Assembly (NCBI GenBank): GCA_029255685.2
Contig: CM055317.2
Location: 70,607,460-70,671,459, forward strand
Source: Silene conica
Lineage: Eukaryota > Streptophyta > Magnoliopsida > Caryophyllales > Caryophyllaceae
Direction of reading: 5' to 3'
DNA length: 64,000 bases
Translations under genes and position numbers: made by a program
The notes under the pieces: model-generated
Seen by the model: only the letters and a program-made list of their open reading frames with translations
Told to the model about the DNA's origin: nothing
Database searches by the model: none
Shown here: positions 53,104-64,000 of the stretch, piece by piece
Position numbering within the stretch: the stretch's first letter is position 1
Layout: the number at the start of each line of letters is the position of its first letter

Positions 53104-56100
53104 GACTGACAACAATCCCAGTACCAATGTCAACAATCCCAACCGCAATATAGTCTCAACCAACGTCAATACCAATACCAATGTCAACACCAATGTTACC
53201 AATGTTGCTTTAAACCCCTTCTTTGTCCATCCCAATGACTTTAGCATCCAACGTCTTGTGTCAAATGCTTTTGATGGTAATGGGTATGGCAACTGGAGGA
53301 GGTCCATGCTCATTGCTCTTTCTGCGAAGAACAAGATAGGCTTCGTTAATGGAGATATAGTCAAGCCCACTTCTGATGATACCAGAGTCAGGGAGTGGGA
53401 GATGTGCAACTCCATGGTCATTTCCTGGATCATTAACTCTCTCAATGCAGAAATTGGGGATAGTGTCTTGTACTGTGATACTGCAAAGGAGATATGGGAT
53501 GACTTGCAGGAAAGATTTGAGCAATACAATGGTGCTCAGCTCTATCAAGTTCAAGACAAGTTGAACCAGGCTTCCCAAGGTTCAGATTCCATTTCATCAT
53601 ATTTTACTAAGTTGAAGAGAACTTGGGAGGAGCTCAGGAACATCTGGACCACTCCTAAGTGCAAGTGTGGATGCAAATGTGGTGTTTATGACACTATAAC
53701 AAAGCATGAGGAAGATAAGAAAGTGATAAAGTTTCTGATGGGCCTGAATGAGACATACAACACTGTTAGAGGGAGTATTTTGATGATGGACCCTATTCCA
53801 TCACTTAATGGAGCATACGCTTTGCTGATTCAGGAAGAGAAACAAAGAGAGACTTCTTCACAAGCTGTCATAAGCATGGAAGCATCTGCCATGGTTGCAA
53901 GGAACTGGACTGGTCATCCTCAGAATAGAAACAAGGGAGCTTATTCAAGCAACTTCAAACCCAACAACAACAATTCAGACAACAACAGAACCTACACTGG
54001 CAAGAATGGAGTCACATACAAGAAGAACAACTATTTTTGTACTGCGTGCAATGTTGAGGGACACAGAAATCAGAGATGCTACGTCTTACATCCTGAACTG
54101 AGACAGAACAAAAGGAACAACAATGGAACTGCTGTTGTAGGGGCTGTTGATGCAGGAAATGCTCAGCAAGTTTCACAAAACCAGGAGTACAACCAAATGT
54201 TGGGAGAGCTAGGCAAACTCAATCTCAGCACCAATGATTCTCATGCTATGATGGCAGGTATTGCTTCTCACACTGTCACTCATGAATGGATTGTTGACAG
54301 TGGGGCTTCTAGTCACATGACACCCCACTTACATTTGTTCACTGACCATCACAAACTTAAGGAACCACATTACATTACTATACCAAATGGAAAACGAGTA
54401 ATGATTGTTAATGCTGGAACTGTTAAACTCTCATCCATTATCACCCTACATAATGTCTTACATATGCCAGAATTCAAATTCAATCTCATTTCAGCCAGTC
54501 AATTCACAAAGGACCTTTATTCTCCAATTATCTTTACACCCAATTTTTGCTTAATTCAGGTCCCTTCTATGAGCAGTTTCACCATGCTTAGTAGACAAAA
54601 ACAAGGACTATATATAGCTGAATTCAGGACCACCATTCAAGCCTCTTTATCAACCAACACTACAAAACTCAACTCCTTTTCCATTTGTGCTGCTGCAAAC
54701 AATACTACAGTGTCTCTTGATACATGGCATTGTAGATTAGGACATCTTTTTTATTCTAATTTAAAGTTTCTAAGTGTAAGCAATGGTTGTAAAACTTCAA
54801 ACAATTTTGTATGTCAGATTTGCCCAAAAGCTAAATTTCACAGATTAAAGTTCCCTGACAGCTTCTCTCATTCTAAGAGCAATTTTGATTTATTACATGT
54901 TGATCTGTGGGGTGGTTATCATACCCCTACTCACCTAGGACACAAATATTTCCTAACCATTGTTGATGACCATTCTAGAACCACTTGGACACATTTACTC
55001 AGCCACAAAAGCAACGCTTTACCTATTCTCAAAGCTTTTATTACGTACATTGAGACCCATTTTCAGGCACATGTAAAAGTTATTAGGAGTGACAATGGCT
55101 TTGAGTTCAGTGAGGTTCAAGCCTTTGAATTTCTATGCTTCTAAAGGCATTTTGCATCAGAGTTCTTTTGTTGAGACCCCTCAACAGAATGGGGTGGTGG
55201 AGAGGAAACACAAACACTTACTTGAGACTGCTAGGAGTCTGTTTTTTCAAGCTAATTTGCCCATACAATATTGGGGAGAATGCATTTTAACTGCTACATA
55301 CCTCATAAACAGAATGCCATCTAGTGTCCTAGGTCACAAATCACCAATGGAGTTGTTGTATAATGAACCTCCTAAGTATGATCATTTAAGATCCTTTGGA
55401 TGCTTGTGTTTTGCTGCGACCTTGAAAAGAAGTAGAGATAAATTTCAATCTAGGGCCAATCCTTGTGTTTTTCTTGGGTACCCAAATGGAAAGAAGGCTT
55501 ACACTGTACTTGACTTGCATACACAAAGAGTCTTCCACACTAGAGATGTTCTATTTCATGAAAACATCTTTCCTTTTCACAATAAGAATTTTGCAAAATA
55601 CTTTGACAAGGACATTCTGCCTTGTCCCCCTCATGAATTAAGTGATCCCATTTTCTTCTTTCCTACAAGTGATCTCTCTGAAAATGCCACACCAAATACT
55701 GAGTCTCACAATAATGAAAACAATGTCAACACTGAGACCACTCACAATGTTACACCTTCTGTTCCTTCTGTGCCTTTCATGTCTGAACATACCACAGAAT
55801 CTGCTACTGTGACCGAGCACTTGACTGAGTCCTCAAGTGTGGACCAGCTCACAACTGGCAGAGTTAGAAGGTTGCCTTCTCATTTGAAGGACTACGAGGT
55901 GAGCATACCTCAGTCCCTTCAACCACAACAATTTGCAGGTGCTGCTAAACAACAATCTCACTGGTGCAATGCGGTCAGTTTTGATGGGTTGCCTCTGCAT
56001 TCCCAACAACAACTTCAGTCCATGACCTATTCAGAACCCCAAAGTTTCAAAGAAGCCAGCACTGATCCACGCTGGTCAGAGGCTATGCAAAAGGAGATTC

Positions 56101-57628
56101 AAGCTCTTGAGGGCAATAACACTTGGGATCTTGTTGATCTTCCACACACAAGAGAGCCATTTCCTCTAAGTGGGTATATAAAGTCAAGCTTCATGCTGAT
56201 GGGAGTCTGGAAAGATATAAGGCAAGACTAGTCATCAGAGGATGCAATCAGCGGGCTGGGATTGATTTCCAGGAAAATTTTTCTCCTGTGGTAAAAATGA
56301 CCACCATAAGAGCAATTATATGTGTTGCCCAACATCAGAAATGGCCAATTTATCAAATGGACGTCAACAACGCTTTCCTTCATGGTGACATTCGAGAAGA
56401 AGTTTATATGAAAGTCCCTGAAGGTGTTCCAAATCCACACAACAAAGTGTGCGAATTGAAGAAGGCTTTATATGGCTTAAAACAAGCCTCGAGGCAGTGG
56501 TTCTCTAAATTGTGTGATTTTCTGACTGGGATGACATACACTCAATCAAAGAATGATTATTCTTTGTTCATCAGGAAATCTAATGACAGCATCACTATCC
56601 TAGCAGTCTATGTTGATGATATCATAGTGACGGGTTCAGATCTTTCACATATAGAGCACCTCAAGACTCAATTGAATTTGGCATTTGGTTTAAAAGATCT
56701 AGGGACTCTACATTATTTTCTTGGCATAGAGGTTACTTATCTCCCTGAAGGATTGGTTCTCACCCAACGAAAGTTCACAACTGAGTTGCTGACTGAAACT
56801 GGCTTTCTTGACTCAAAAGGAACTGTTACACCGCTTCCTTTGAATCACAAGTTCCCAAAGGATGCTTCCTCCCCATCTTTTGATCCAAGTTACTATAGAA
56901 TGATAGTAGGGAAACTCAATTTCCTTACCCATACAAGGCCTGACCTGTCATTCGTTGTTCAGGTACTCAGCCAGTTCATGCAAAGCCCTTAAAAAGCTCA
57001 TCTGCAAGCTGCACATCATGTGCTTAAATACCTGAAACACACCAATGGTCAAGGCATTCTCTTGACAGGTTCTGATAAGCTTTTCCTCCACGCATATTCT
57101 GACTCTGATTGGGCCGCTTGCCCCATCACCAGACGATCCATAACTGGTTGGGTAGTCATGCTAGGTCAGTCACCACTCAGCTGGAAAAGTAAGAAACAAA
57201 GCACTGTATCCAAATCTTCTGCTGAAGCTGAGTATAGAGCAATGTCCCAAGCTGCAGCAGAAGTTACATGGTTGACCAGATTGCTGGAAGAATTGGGCAT
57301 TTCTGATCTTAAGCCTGTCACACTCTATTGTGACAACAGTAGTGCCCTTCATATAGCCAAAAACCCTGTTTTTCATGAAAGAACCAAGCACATAGAGCTT
57401 GATTGTCACTTTACCAGAGATAAGGTGCTGGAGGGGCTGCTTCAACTTCATTACCTTCGTACTGCATCTCAGATTGCTGATGTTTTTACCAAAATTCTTC
57501 CCTCCTCTAAGCATTGGACTCTCCTACACAAGCTTGGAATGCTTCCTTCACCTCAACCTCTAGCTTGGGGGGGGGGGGGGGGGGGGGAGGGGTGTGAATA
57601 TATGGTGTACAACCAACCAATAACTTAA
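53104..57628 (+). pseudogene. Copia polyprotein region
   Basis: The region begins MTDNNPSTNVNNPNRN at 53104. Visible parts are gag with an NGYGNWRRSMLIALSAKN core and a CTACNVEGHRNQRC zinc knuckle (about 54038-54080), protease IVDSGASSHM (about 54290-54320), GAG-pre-integrase (WHCRLGH), integrase ([21 protein letters not shown]; about 54880-55600), reverse transcriptase with YVDDIIVTGS (about 56608-56638) and RNase H (about 57080-57540, KSSAEAEYRAM). It is broken about three or four times and cannot make the full polyprotein. It is a fossil of a recent insertion. Confidence 0.92.
57567..57592 (+). other. Polypurine tract with a 21-G run
   Basis: Directly before the 3' LTR are 21 consecutive G, then AGGGG. 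Copia polypurine tracts are usually mixed A/G of 10-15 bases, so this one has expanded or contains a sequencing or assembly homopolymer error. Confidence 0.85.
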
Positions 57629-57725
57629 AGGCTCGAAATTCTAAGTCGCCCAATGATTAATAGCCCATTTCCCTAGGCCCATGTTTTGTACTAGGTTTAG
57701 GTCTTTTCTTTCTTACATCAATCTT

Positions 57726-57784
<59 letters not shown>

Positions 57785-57920
57785 CTCATGTACTGCAGCA
57801 GCCACTCACTCAATACAATAATAACAAAATCATTCATTCAATATCAAAGCAAGCATCTTTATACTCTGTTTCGTGCAACAAAGTTCTCTGCCAAATGATG
57901 TCAATATCAGCAATTTCACA
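57593..57920 (+). repeat. 3' LTR of the young copia element
   Basis: TGTGAATATATGG to CAATTTCACA, 328 bp, shorter than the 5' LTR mainly because of the shorter AT run. Confidence 0.92.
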
Positions 57921-58014
57921 ATTATTATTATTATTATTAAAAAAGAAACTTTAACTAAGTAATTAAATCAAAAATTTACGTGAAATTGGTATTATTATTA
58001 TTATTAGGAGGGAG

Positions 58015-58850
58015 TATGACAAATTACTACTTGTTATTATAGTTAGGAATTTTCAAAATACTACATAATATTCTTAATTATTCATAATGCTACCTATATA
58101 GATACAACTCTTTTCAAATTACTACCTAGTAAGTTAAATGAGGTCATAATTGAAAGTTAACTCGTCAAAAAATCAGAAATTAACATGGTATACCCATTTT
58201 GTCCTTCATTACACACTTAATAAACTCACTACAATCTTCTATACCTCTAGTAGCACCACTAAAAATCAACCACCACCACAACACGTGAACGTCACCTTAG
58301 TCCGACCATTTTCGGTGTTGATAGCGGTGATGGGTAGATGAACATGATGAAAAAGCAAGAATAGAAAGAGGGAGTAAGATTATTAATAAAGGTATAACGG
58401 GGTAGATTATTTATAATTGAATTATTAGAGGAGAAATTAATGGCAATCATCTTATAATTGTTAATTACGACCTAATTTGGAAAGAGTTGTACTGTGTAGG
58501 TAGTACTTTGAAGAAAACACGGGTTGTTTGCCTGTCATTTAAAATCATGAGAATTGGAAAATCATGGAAAGTGAGTAAATGGAGTCTTGTTTGGTTGCCC
58601 AATAATGGGAAGTAGCACATCCTATGGAAGTCCAATACTTACTTAACCCCCTCTAGGTACGTGGAACTTTCCACATGAATTGGAGTTCTCATATTCAACC
58701 AAACAACATTTACGTAATTCACGTGATTTTCAAGTTCATGTGAATTTAATCTTCCCGCGAATTTCATCCTCCCATGGTGAACCAAACGACTCCTAATATG
58801 TAGTATTTTGAAAAATCTTAACTATACTGGATAGTAGTATGCAAATCGGC
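58015..58850. mobile_element. MITE-like element with about 50-bp inverted ends
   Basis: The left part (TTAGGAATTTTCAAAATACT, then ACATAATA) is mirrored at 58795-58850 (reversed TTAAGATTTTTCAAAATACT, then ACATATTA). I could not define a clear target duplication, so the superfamily is open. Confidence 0.5.
58590..58796. mobile_element. PIF/Harbinger-like MITE nested in the previous element
   Basis: Inverted ends GGAGTCTTGTTTGGTT and, reversed, GGAGTCGTTTGGTTCACC enclose about 200 bp. The GTTTGGTT terminal motif is typical of PIF/Harbinger MITEs. A TAA flank is present on the right; the left flank is less clear. Confidence 0.5.
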
Positions 58851-60727
58851 CTTATTATTATTAGTATATAATAATATACAGAGTACTACTACTATTTTTA
58901 TTATTTCATTATGATTATTTTTACTACTATTATGATAGCATTTAAAAAAATATAAAGATATTTAAAAGAATATTAAAAAAAATATTTATCAAATAAAAAA
59001 GAACTATAATTTATAATAAATATAATATATAGACAATTATAAAATTTGATGCATTGAATTAATTATAATTTATGAAATACTTATAAAACAATTCATTTTA
59101 AAATTCAGAAACCTTTATGAAACAACATTTTAAAAAAAATTCATTTATAAAAATGTCGTTTGACTTTCCATTGACCATGACATAAAAGGCCAATAGGATA
59201 CATCCAATGTACTACCACCAATTTTATACTTTTTGAGTATTAATAATAATATTTTATACTTTTTGAGCATTAATAATAATGTTTTTGAATTTTGTTTTAA
59301 ATATTACGAGTATTAGTATAAAGTTTGTGTTAAGTTATTAAAACATTAAGCTCAAAAACATACAATAAAACTCAAAAACATTACATACAAACTTAGTCAT
59401 ATTTTAGTTTTAACGAAAAAAAAATAAAATCTAACTTATAAATTTTTATAAGCTCAGAAAAAATACACATGCTCAAAAACAAATAAAGTTTGACGCAATA
59501 AGCTCAAAAAAATCTCATATGCTCAAAAACAAATAAAGTTTGACGTAATATGCTCAAAAAAATATTCATATGCACAAAAAAATAAGAAAAGTATAAAGTA
59601 GTACCTATCCTCATTTCTATAAAAGCAATAAAAGCAATAACATTTAAAGGATTTTCATTGGCTCTTAGTTTACACAATTTTTTTTTCTTTTGTCCTATGT
59701 CGGGTCCTCCATGATCTCTACATAATTAATTACTTCTACCATTCCTTAATTTTATTGAGTTAATATTAAACATTATACAAAATCATACATTATACAATTA
59801 CATACATATTTTCAAGTTACAAATAATTAATAAACCTTCAAATCATCTGAAAGTAATAGTTAGTTTTATTGTGTAAATCAAACAAAAAAATCAACATGAC
59901 TACTATATTAGATCATCACAATTACGGAGAATATTAAATCTAAACATTTTAACCAAAACAAATACAGTATATTATATGAGATGTTTTTTAAATTTTCATT
60001 AATACATAACCAATATAGTAGAGGTAGTCCTAGATCTGAACATTTCTTATAAAACAAATTAATAAGAGAGTTTTTTTTCTAAATAAAAAAAAAATATCAA
60101 CTCTAAAATAAATAAAAGCAAATATAAAAATTACCGAATATAACATAACACATATTTCATAATTCATATATTAGAAATTTAAAAATAACTGTGCATTTCC
60201 TGCACAGGATTAGAACTAGTTTCTCATAAAAGACGGGTATTACAGAAATAATGGTGGAAAATAAAAGGGAAATGCAAAAGATCTCAAGTTAAAAATGAAA
60301 ACAGTCTTACAAAAGACCTATTTAAAACCTTCCAAAAAAAAGACCTATTTAAAACCTTCCAAAAAAAAAAGACCTATTGAAACTCTAGACAGTACTTTCT
60401 TTTGCTGGTCTATGCTACTACGGTTAACATCATTTATATTTGCTATATATCGAGTTATCGACTAAAGCTATATAGGAGTATAAAACAATTACCATATTCC
60501 GAATGTACAAAAAATTCCCTTAATACCACTTCACCATAGTTGCAAACTGCATAATTCTCACAGTAGGTCAGAAAAATTCACAAAACCATCCAAATCACGT
60601 CAGACATATACTACCCCTGAGAATTCAGAGACGACTTAAAAAAATTCCACAAGCCGGAAACCGATAGATTATTCAGAGTCTGAGCATCAAGTAGATAAAA
60701 TATATACTGACTACACTATTCGTGTTA

Positions 60728-63405
60728 TTATTCTTCAGCAATGAGTTCCATGACGACACGAGTGATGCTCCCATTGTTCTTTGCTAACAGTTTCTTGTTC
60801 ATCTCTCTGTCTGCGAAACCCTGTGGCATTAAAAAGAATCACATTTCTTATTCACCAGTACGATCCTTCCACACATATAAACTGAGAGGCAAAATTTACA
60901 AGCGTGACTGCGTGAGTTTCAATTATTAATGGATAAGTAGATTACTAGGTAAACTGAGCAGTTCCAGTAAAAAAAAACTTGACCACTTTCGAAATTTGTT
61001 TTAAAAAGTGTCTAGATAGCTACTGTCATGAGTGATGAAGTGTTTCTTACCATCTGCTGCAGCTCCTCAAGGATTGGATCCCACTCAGAAACTTCGCAGA
61101 GATCATCCACAGAGCGTTCCAAATCATATGTGTTCTTTCGAAGAACCTTTCTGTTCAAGTCAGTTTGCTTGAAACCCATCTGCTCAAGTTCCTTCAGCAT
61201 TTTCGCCTCAACATGATGTGAAAGTTCTTCAGTTACTTGCCCGTGATTGTTGCTGACACCATCAAGGATTGGATATGATACTGTCGAGGAAGAAGCAGCT
61301 GGTGTAGGAGAAGAGACGGGTGGGGGTGCTACAGGAGATACAGGCTTGTCAGAACCAGTAGCAGGTGAAACACATGATGAACATGAAGCAACTAGTAGGT
61401 CATCATTGATAGGGAAATTCGGCCCTAGCATCACTGTGTTATTCTCGAGAATGGATGGAGCACTAGAATCACCAACTTCGACATCAGATTCAGCTTCCGC
61501 CTTAACATTAGCATCATAGGGAAAAGCAGACTTGTTACTTTCAGGAGGAAGATTTAGGTCAAACATCGGGGAGCTTTCACGGGTCAAGTCCAAGGATTGA
61601 TCCACCTGAGTGAGAAATTGTATGAACAAGTTGGAATTACAGCAGTTAGATCAACCATACGAGAGAATTACAGATAGACAAACTATGACTACGGAAACAA
61701 ACCTGAATTTGAACCCACACACGCTGTCCAAACTTGTGGCCGGATGGGTCCACCATTCTCCAATAAGAAATGTATCGACCAGGCAAGTCAGGGGCAATGA
61801 AATCAACAGATACGTTAATTTCAGAAGCAACATTTGCACCAGTCAAAGGAACCTATGACCGAATAAAATACGAATAATGTCAAATAAGTATCATCAGGAA
61901 GTCTTGGGGTAATGTTACTGGAAAAAAAAATGAAAATTCCATACCTGAATCTCAACTGAATCAGAAGGGCTAAATCGGTCTCCACATATCCATTGACATC
62001 GCAGTCCACGCGTCCAAGGGACTGTACCAGTGTTCTGCATCCGCCATGTCTTTGTAAAAGGTGTTGACGGAGCCATGGTTGTCCCATCCATGATATTGAC
62101 ATCCATAACAAAGCGACTATCAAATCCCATCCGAAGATATTTTGGTACATAGGGCCTCCCCATAGACTGGTTGGCACTCATCTACAAATTTATTATATTA
62201 AAGTAAGAGAAAAGTCTAATAAGGATTTTTTTAAAAAAAAAAATAAAGGAACATCACAAGTACCGCATCTGGGGCGTGGAAAGACGAAGGATATATACAT
62301 GGCAACGGGATATCAATCCTAGTATAATCTAAGTCATTTCCCATCTGTGAGAAACAAAGACTGCATAAATCATAATCATAATTCCTGCGAGAGGGAATAA
62401 AGTCAAACGATTAGCCTTAACTAAGCTTGTCCCCAATTACAGAAGTATTTTAAACACAGTCTAGGAAGCCAATCATTAATATCAATCTTACACTTTCGAT
62501 TTGAACCTTGGTCCGGTAATCGGAATAACCCCACAGCCATCACACCCGACATTTTTGTGGACATGCATCACGACATGCATCCCTCTTTCTCCCGAAAAGG
62601 CAACATCCCTGCTATTGGTACTACCCATACTAGACGTCTTTTTAGCAGAAGATTCACAGCTTGCACTCTTGTCTTTAACGGATACATTTAGTCCAGTAGT
62701 CTGAGTACTCTTATGAGCTGGTTGAACTGGAACAGGTGTATCAATGCCATCATTTTTCGTAACTTCATTGCCCTCTTTGTTGTGCCTACTTCCACTAATA
62801 TTACCAGATATAGAAAGAGCGGCATTCAAGCACAACTGTCTCAATTTATGCAATCCATCAAAAAGATCAGCAAGAACTGGAGAAGTATGGGCAGATGAAA
62901 TGTCTGACTGGAGCTTGGTCAACACCTGGGCCAAGTGTGCTTGAACAGATTTCAATATTTTGCGAGCATCAGCAGCAATAGCATTTTGTTGTGAATTTGG
63001 AGTTAGTGATCTGAGATTCAGCAAAACACGACTTAGAGGCTCTTGCAGAGACTTCAGTGCCTCGTCAACATTAAAGTTTTGTTGCACATTTTGTGAGGAA
63101 GCCGTGCTTGGGATGACACTTTCACTAGAAAGAGTTGAAGATGATTGAGCGCTCTGGTCTGAATTGACATGAACAAAGATCCTAACAGGATTCAGACCTT
63201 GCCTAACTATATCATTAAGATCATCATCATCCCCAAGGGTAACCAGGTCACCATCTTCATCTTTGTACGTAAGACGAATAGAAGCATCTGTTGGCAAGTT
63301 GAAAACAGAACAAATCTTCAGCCTCAGACCCTCCATTGTAAGATCGAGTTTCTGGTCTCCATTTATAGCAACAATGACACGCCTAAGTGTTTCCTCATAT
63401 TTAAC
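60728..63405 (-). CDS. NBR1: NBR1 selective autophagy receptor, first exon off the window
   Basis: The product captures ubiquitinated cargo and delivers it to autophagosomes by binding ATG8. Coding exons on the minus strand: 63405-62492, 62384-62264, 62181-61945, 61852-61703, 61605-61051, 60820-60728; with GT-AG sites and consistent phases they give 689 residues. Arabidopsis NBR1 has about 704, so only the first few residues are missing to the right. Domains in order: PB1 (VKYEETLRRVIVAI, acidic DEDGD and DDDDLND), ZZ zinc finger (VGCDGCGVIPITG, DYDLCSLCFS), the four-tryptophan NBR1 domain (TKTWRMQNTGTVPWTRG, CQWICGDRF, YISYWRMVD), then two UBA domains (KELEQMGFKQTDLN and LQQMGFADREMNKK). The ATG8-interacting SEWDPIL motif between them is intact. 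No defect is visible. Confidence 0.96.
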
Positions 63406-63582
63406 CTACAAGAATTTCAAACATCACAAAAAGCCGATTAAATAGTCAGACATGAGAAGGAAACAAAACCCAAATTTTAAGCAAACGTATAACACATAAT
63501 CCCTTCTAAAACTAGTTTAAACAAATAGGCCTCCACATACTCTCCAGAGTCCAGTCTCCAACACACCATATGCCTCTTTACG

Positions 63583-64000
63583 TAGGGGTGTAACCAAGCC
63601 GATTTAAGCTTGGGTGAGTTTGGAATCGGATCTTGAGCTTAGCTCATAATCGGCTCAAAATTTCCGAGCTTAAGAAATCAAAGCTCAGAATTGGCTCGGA
63701 TTAGGCTCGAGCTTGGTTAAATCATTGTTTTCTTTACTTTCGACTTCTAAATCAAATTAAAAATAAATATATTTTAAAATATGCAAATAGAAAATACCTG
63801 TCAAATATAACTAAAGTAGAATTTTATTAAGAGCAAAAACATTTGTAAAAGTCAAAATAAATAATAATAAAAAATAAAACAAGCCTATACTAGCTTCCGA
63901 TTCCGAGCTCTGCTAAGCTCAGAATCAGGTCTTATTTGGTCAACTTCTGCTCGAAATCAGCTCAAAATCTGTGTTGACCGAGCTGATTCCGAGGGCACAG
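63583..64000. mobile_element. hAT-like element end in NBR1 intron 1 or upstream region
   Basis: TAGGGGTGTAACCAAGCCG at 63583 resembles hAT MITE ends. It is followed by repeats of GAGCTTNNNAATCGGCTC-type sequence (about 63605-63715) and a mirrored set near the right edge (GAGCTCTGCTAAGCTCAGAA, GACCGAGCTGATTCCGAG). The right end is outside. No NBR1 first exon can be seen here. Confidence 0.5.

Larger units (their letters stand above)
57926..60727. other. Intergenic MITE-rich DNA and NBR1 3' region
   Basis: No gene is supported. Content includes an ATT microsatellite at the copia junction, a TIR element (about 58015-58850), a GCTCAAAAA-rich stretch (about 59340-59580) bounded by TTTATACTTTTTGAG-type ends (about 59220 and 59590), and AT-rich DNA. 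The last 300 bp or so before 60728 are the probable 3' untranslated region of the minus-strand NBR1 gene. Confidence 0.5.

Noticed and set aside
62744-62944. Plus-strand open frames across NBR1
   Set aside because: Antisense shadows of the NBR1 coding exons.

Overview
The window is nuclear DNA of a flowering plant. It holds intron-containing plant genes (an E2F dimerisation partner, the autophagy receptor NBR1 and a mitochondrial-type PPR protein) inside AT-rich DNA full of LTR retrotransposons, Mutator-like elements (MULEs) and MITEs. Repeated TACTCCGTAT / CTCCCTCCG motifs in the transposons suggest Caryophyllales, but this is an impression from motif usage, not a proof.

Left part (1-36350) is a transposon sea with no host gene that I can support. 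Positions 1-7078 are the 3' part of a Ty3/gypsy chromovirus with a 3.0 kb LTR, inserted into a reverse-oriented copia element (7079-10457). Next is a 7.6 kb non-autonomous MULE (10585-18219) with nearly 1 kb inverted termini and a perfect 9-bp target duplication; its termini carry a tRNA-like box A/box B pair. After a quiet stretch come a short internally deleted copia-type element (22335-24102), a reverse SINE (about 25940-26200), a retroposon-like sequence apparently split by a gypsy LTR (27768-31317) that itself holds a copia-type solo LTR (28679-29910), a GTAC-rich MULE (32744-35760) and a hAT MITE (35772-36349).

Middle part (36358-46400) is the host gene island: a PPR gene (37323-39221, +), a small uncharacterised gene convergent to it (39727-40101, -), and a nine-coding-exon DP gene (42936-46118, +) whose upstream region carries two E2F-type sites. 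MITEs sit between and inside the genes.

Right part: a two-gene MULE (46433-52554) encodes a MURA-type transposase and a plant mobile domain (PMD) protein. It has 149-bp TIRs, a perfect 9-bp target duplication, and six copies of a 25-27-bp palindrome divided between its two ends; the first catalytic Asp of the transposase is replaced by His. Forty bases beyond it lies a young copia element (52605-57920). After about 2.5 kb of MITE-rich DNA, the last seven coding exons but not the first of NBR1 (60728-63405, -) are present. The start of NBR1 lies beyond the right edge.

The most unusual signal is in the gypsy LTR: eleven hairpins (5711-6360) with an almost constant apical sequence but stems that differ from copy to copy while keeping base pairing, flanked on both sides by a second conserved stem-loop motif and preceded by five GC-rich palindromes. 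I have not seen this described. All counts and alignments were made by eye.
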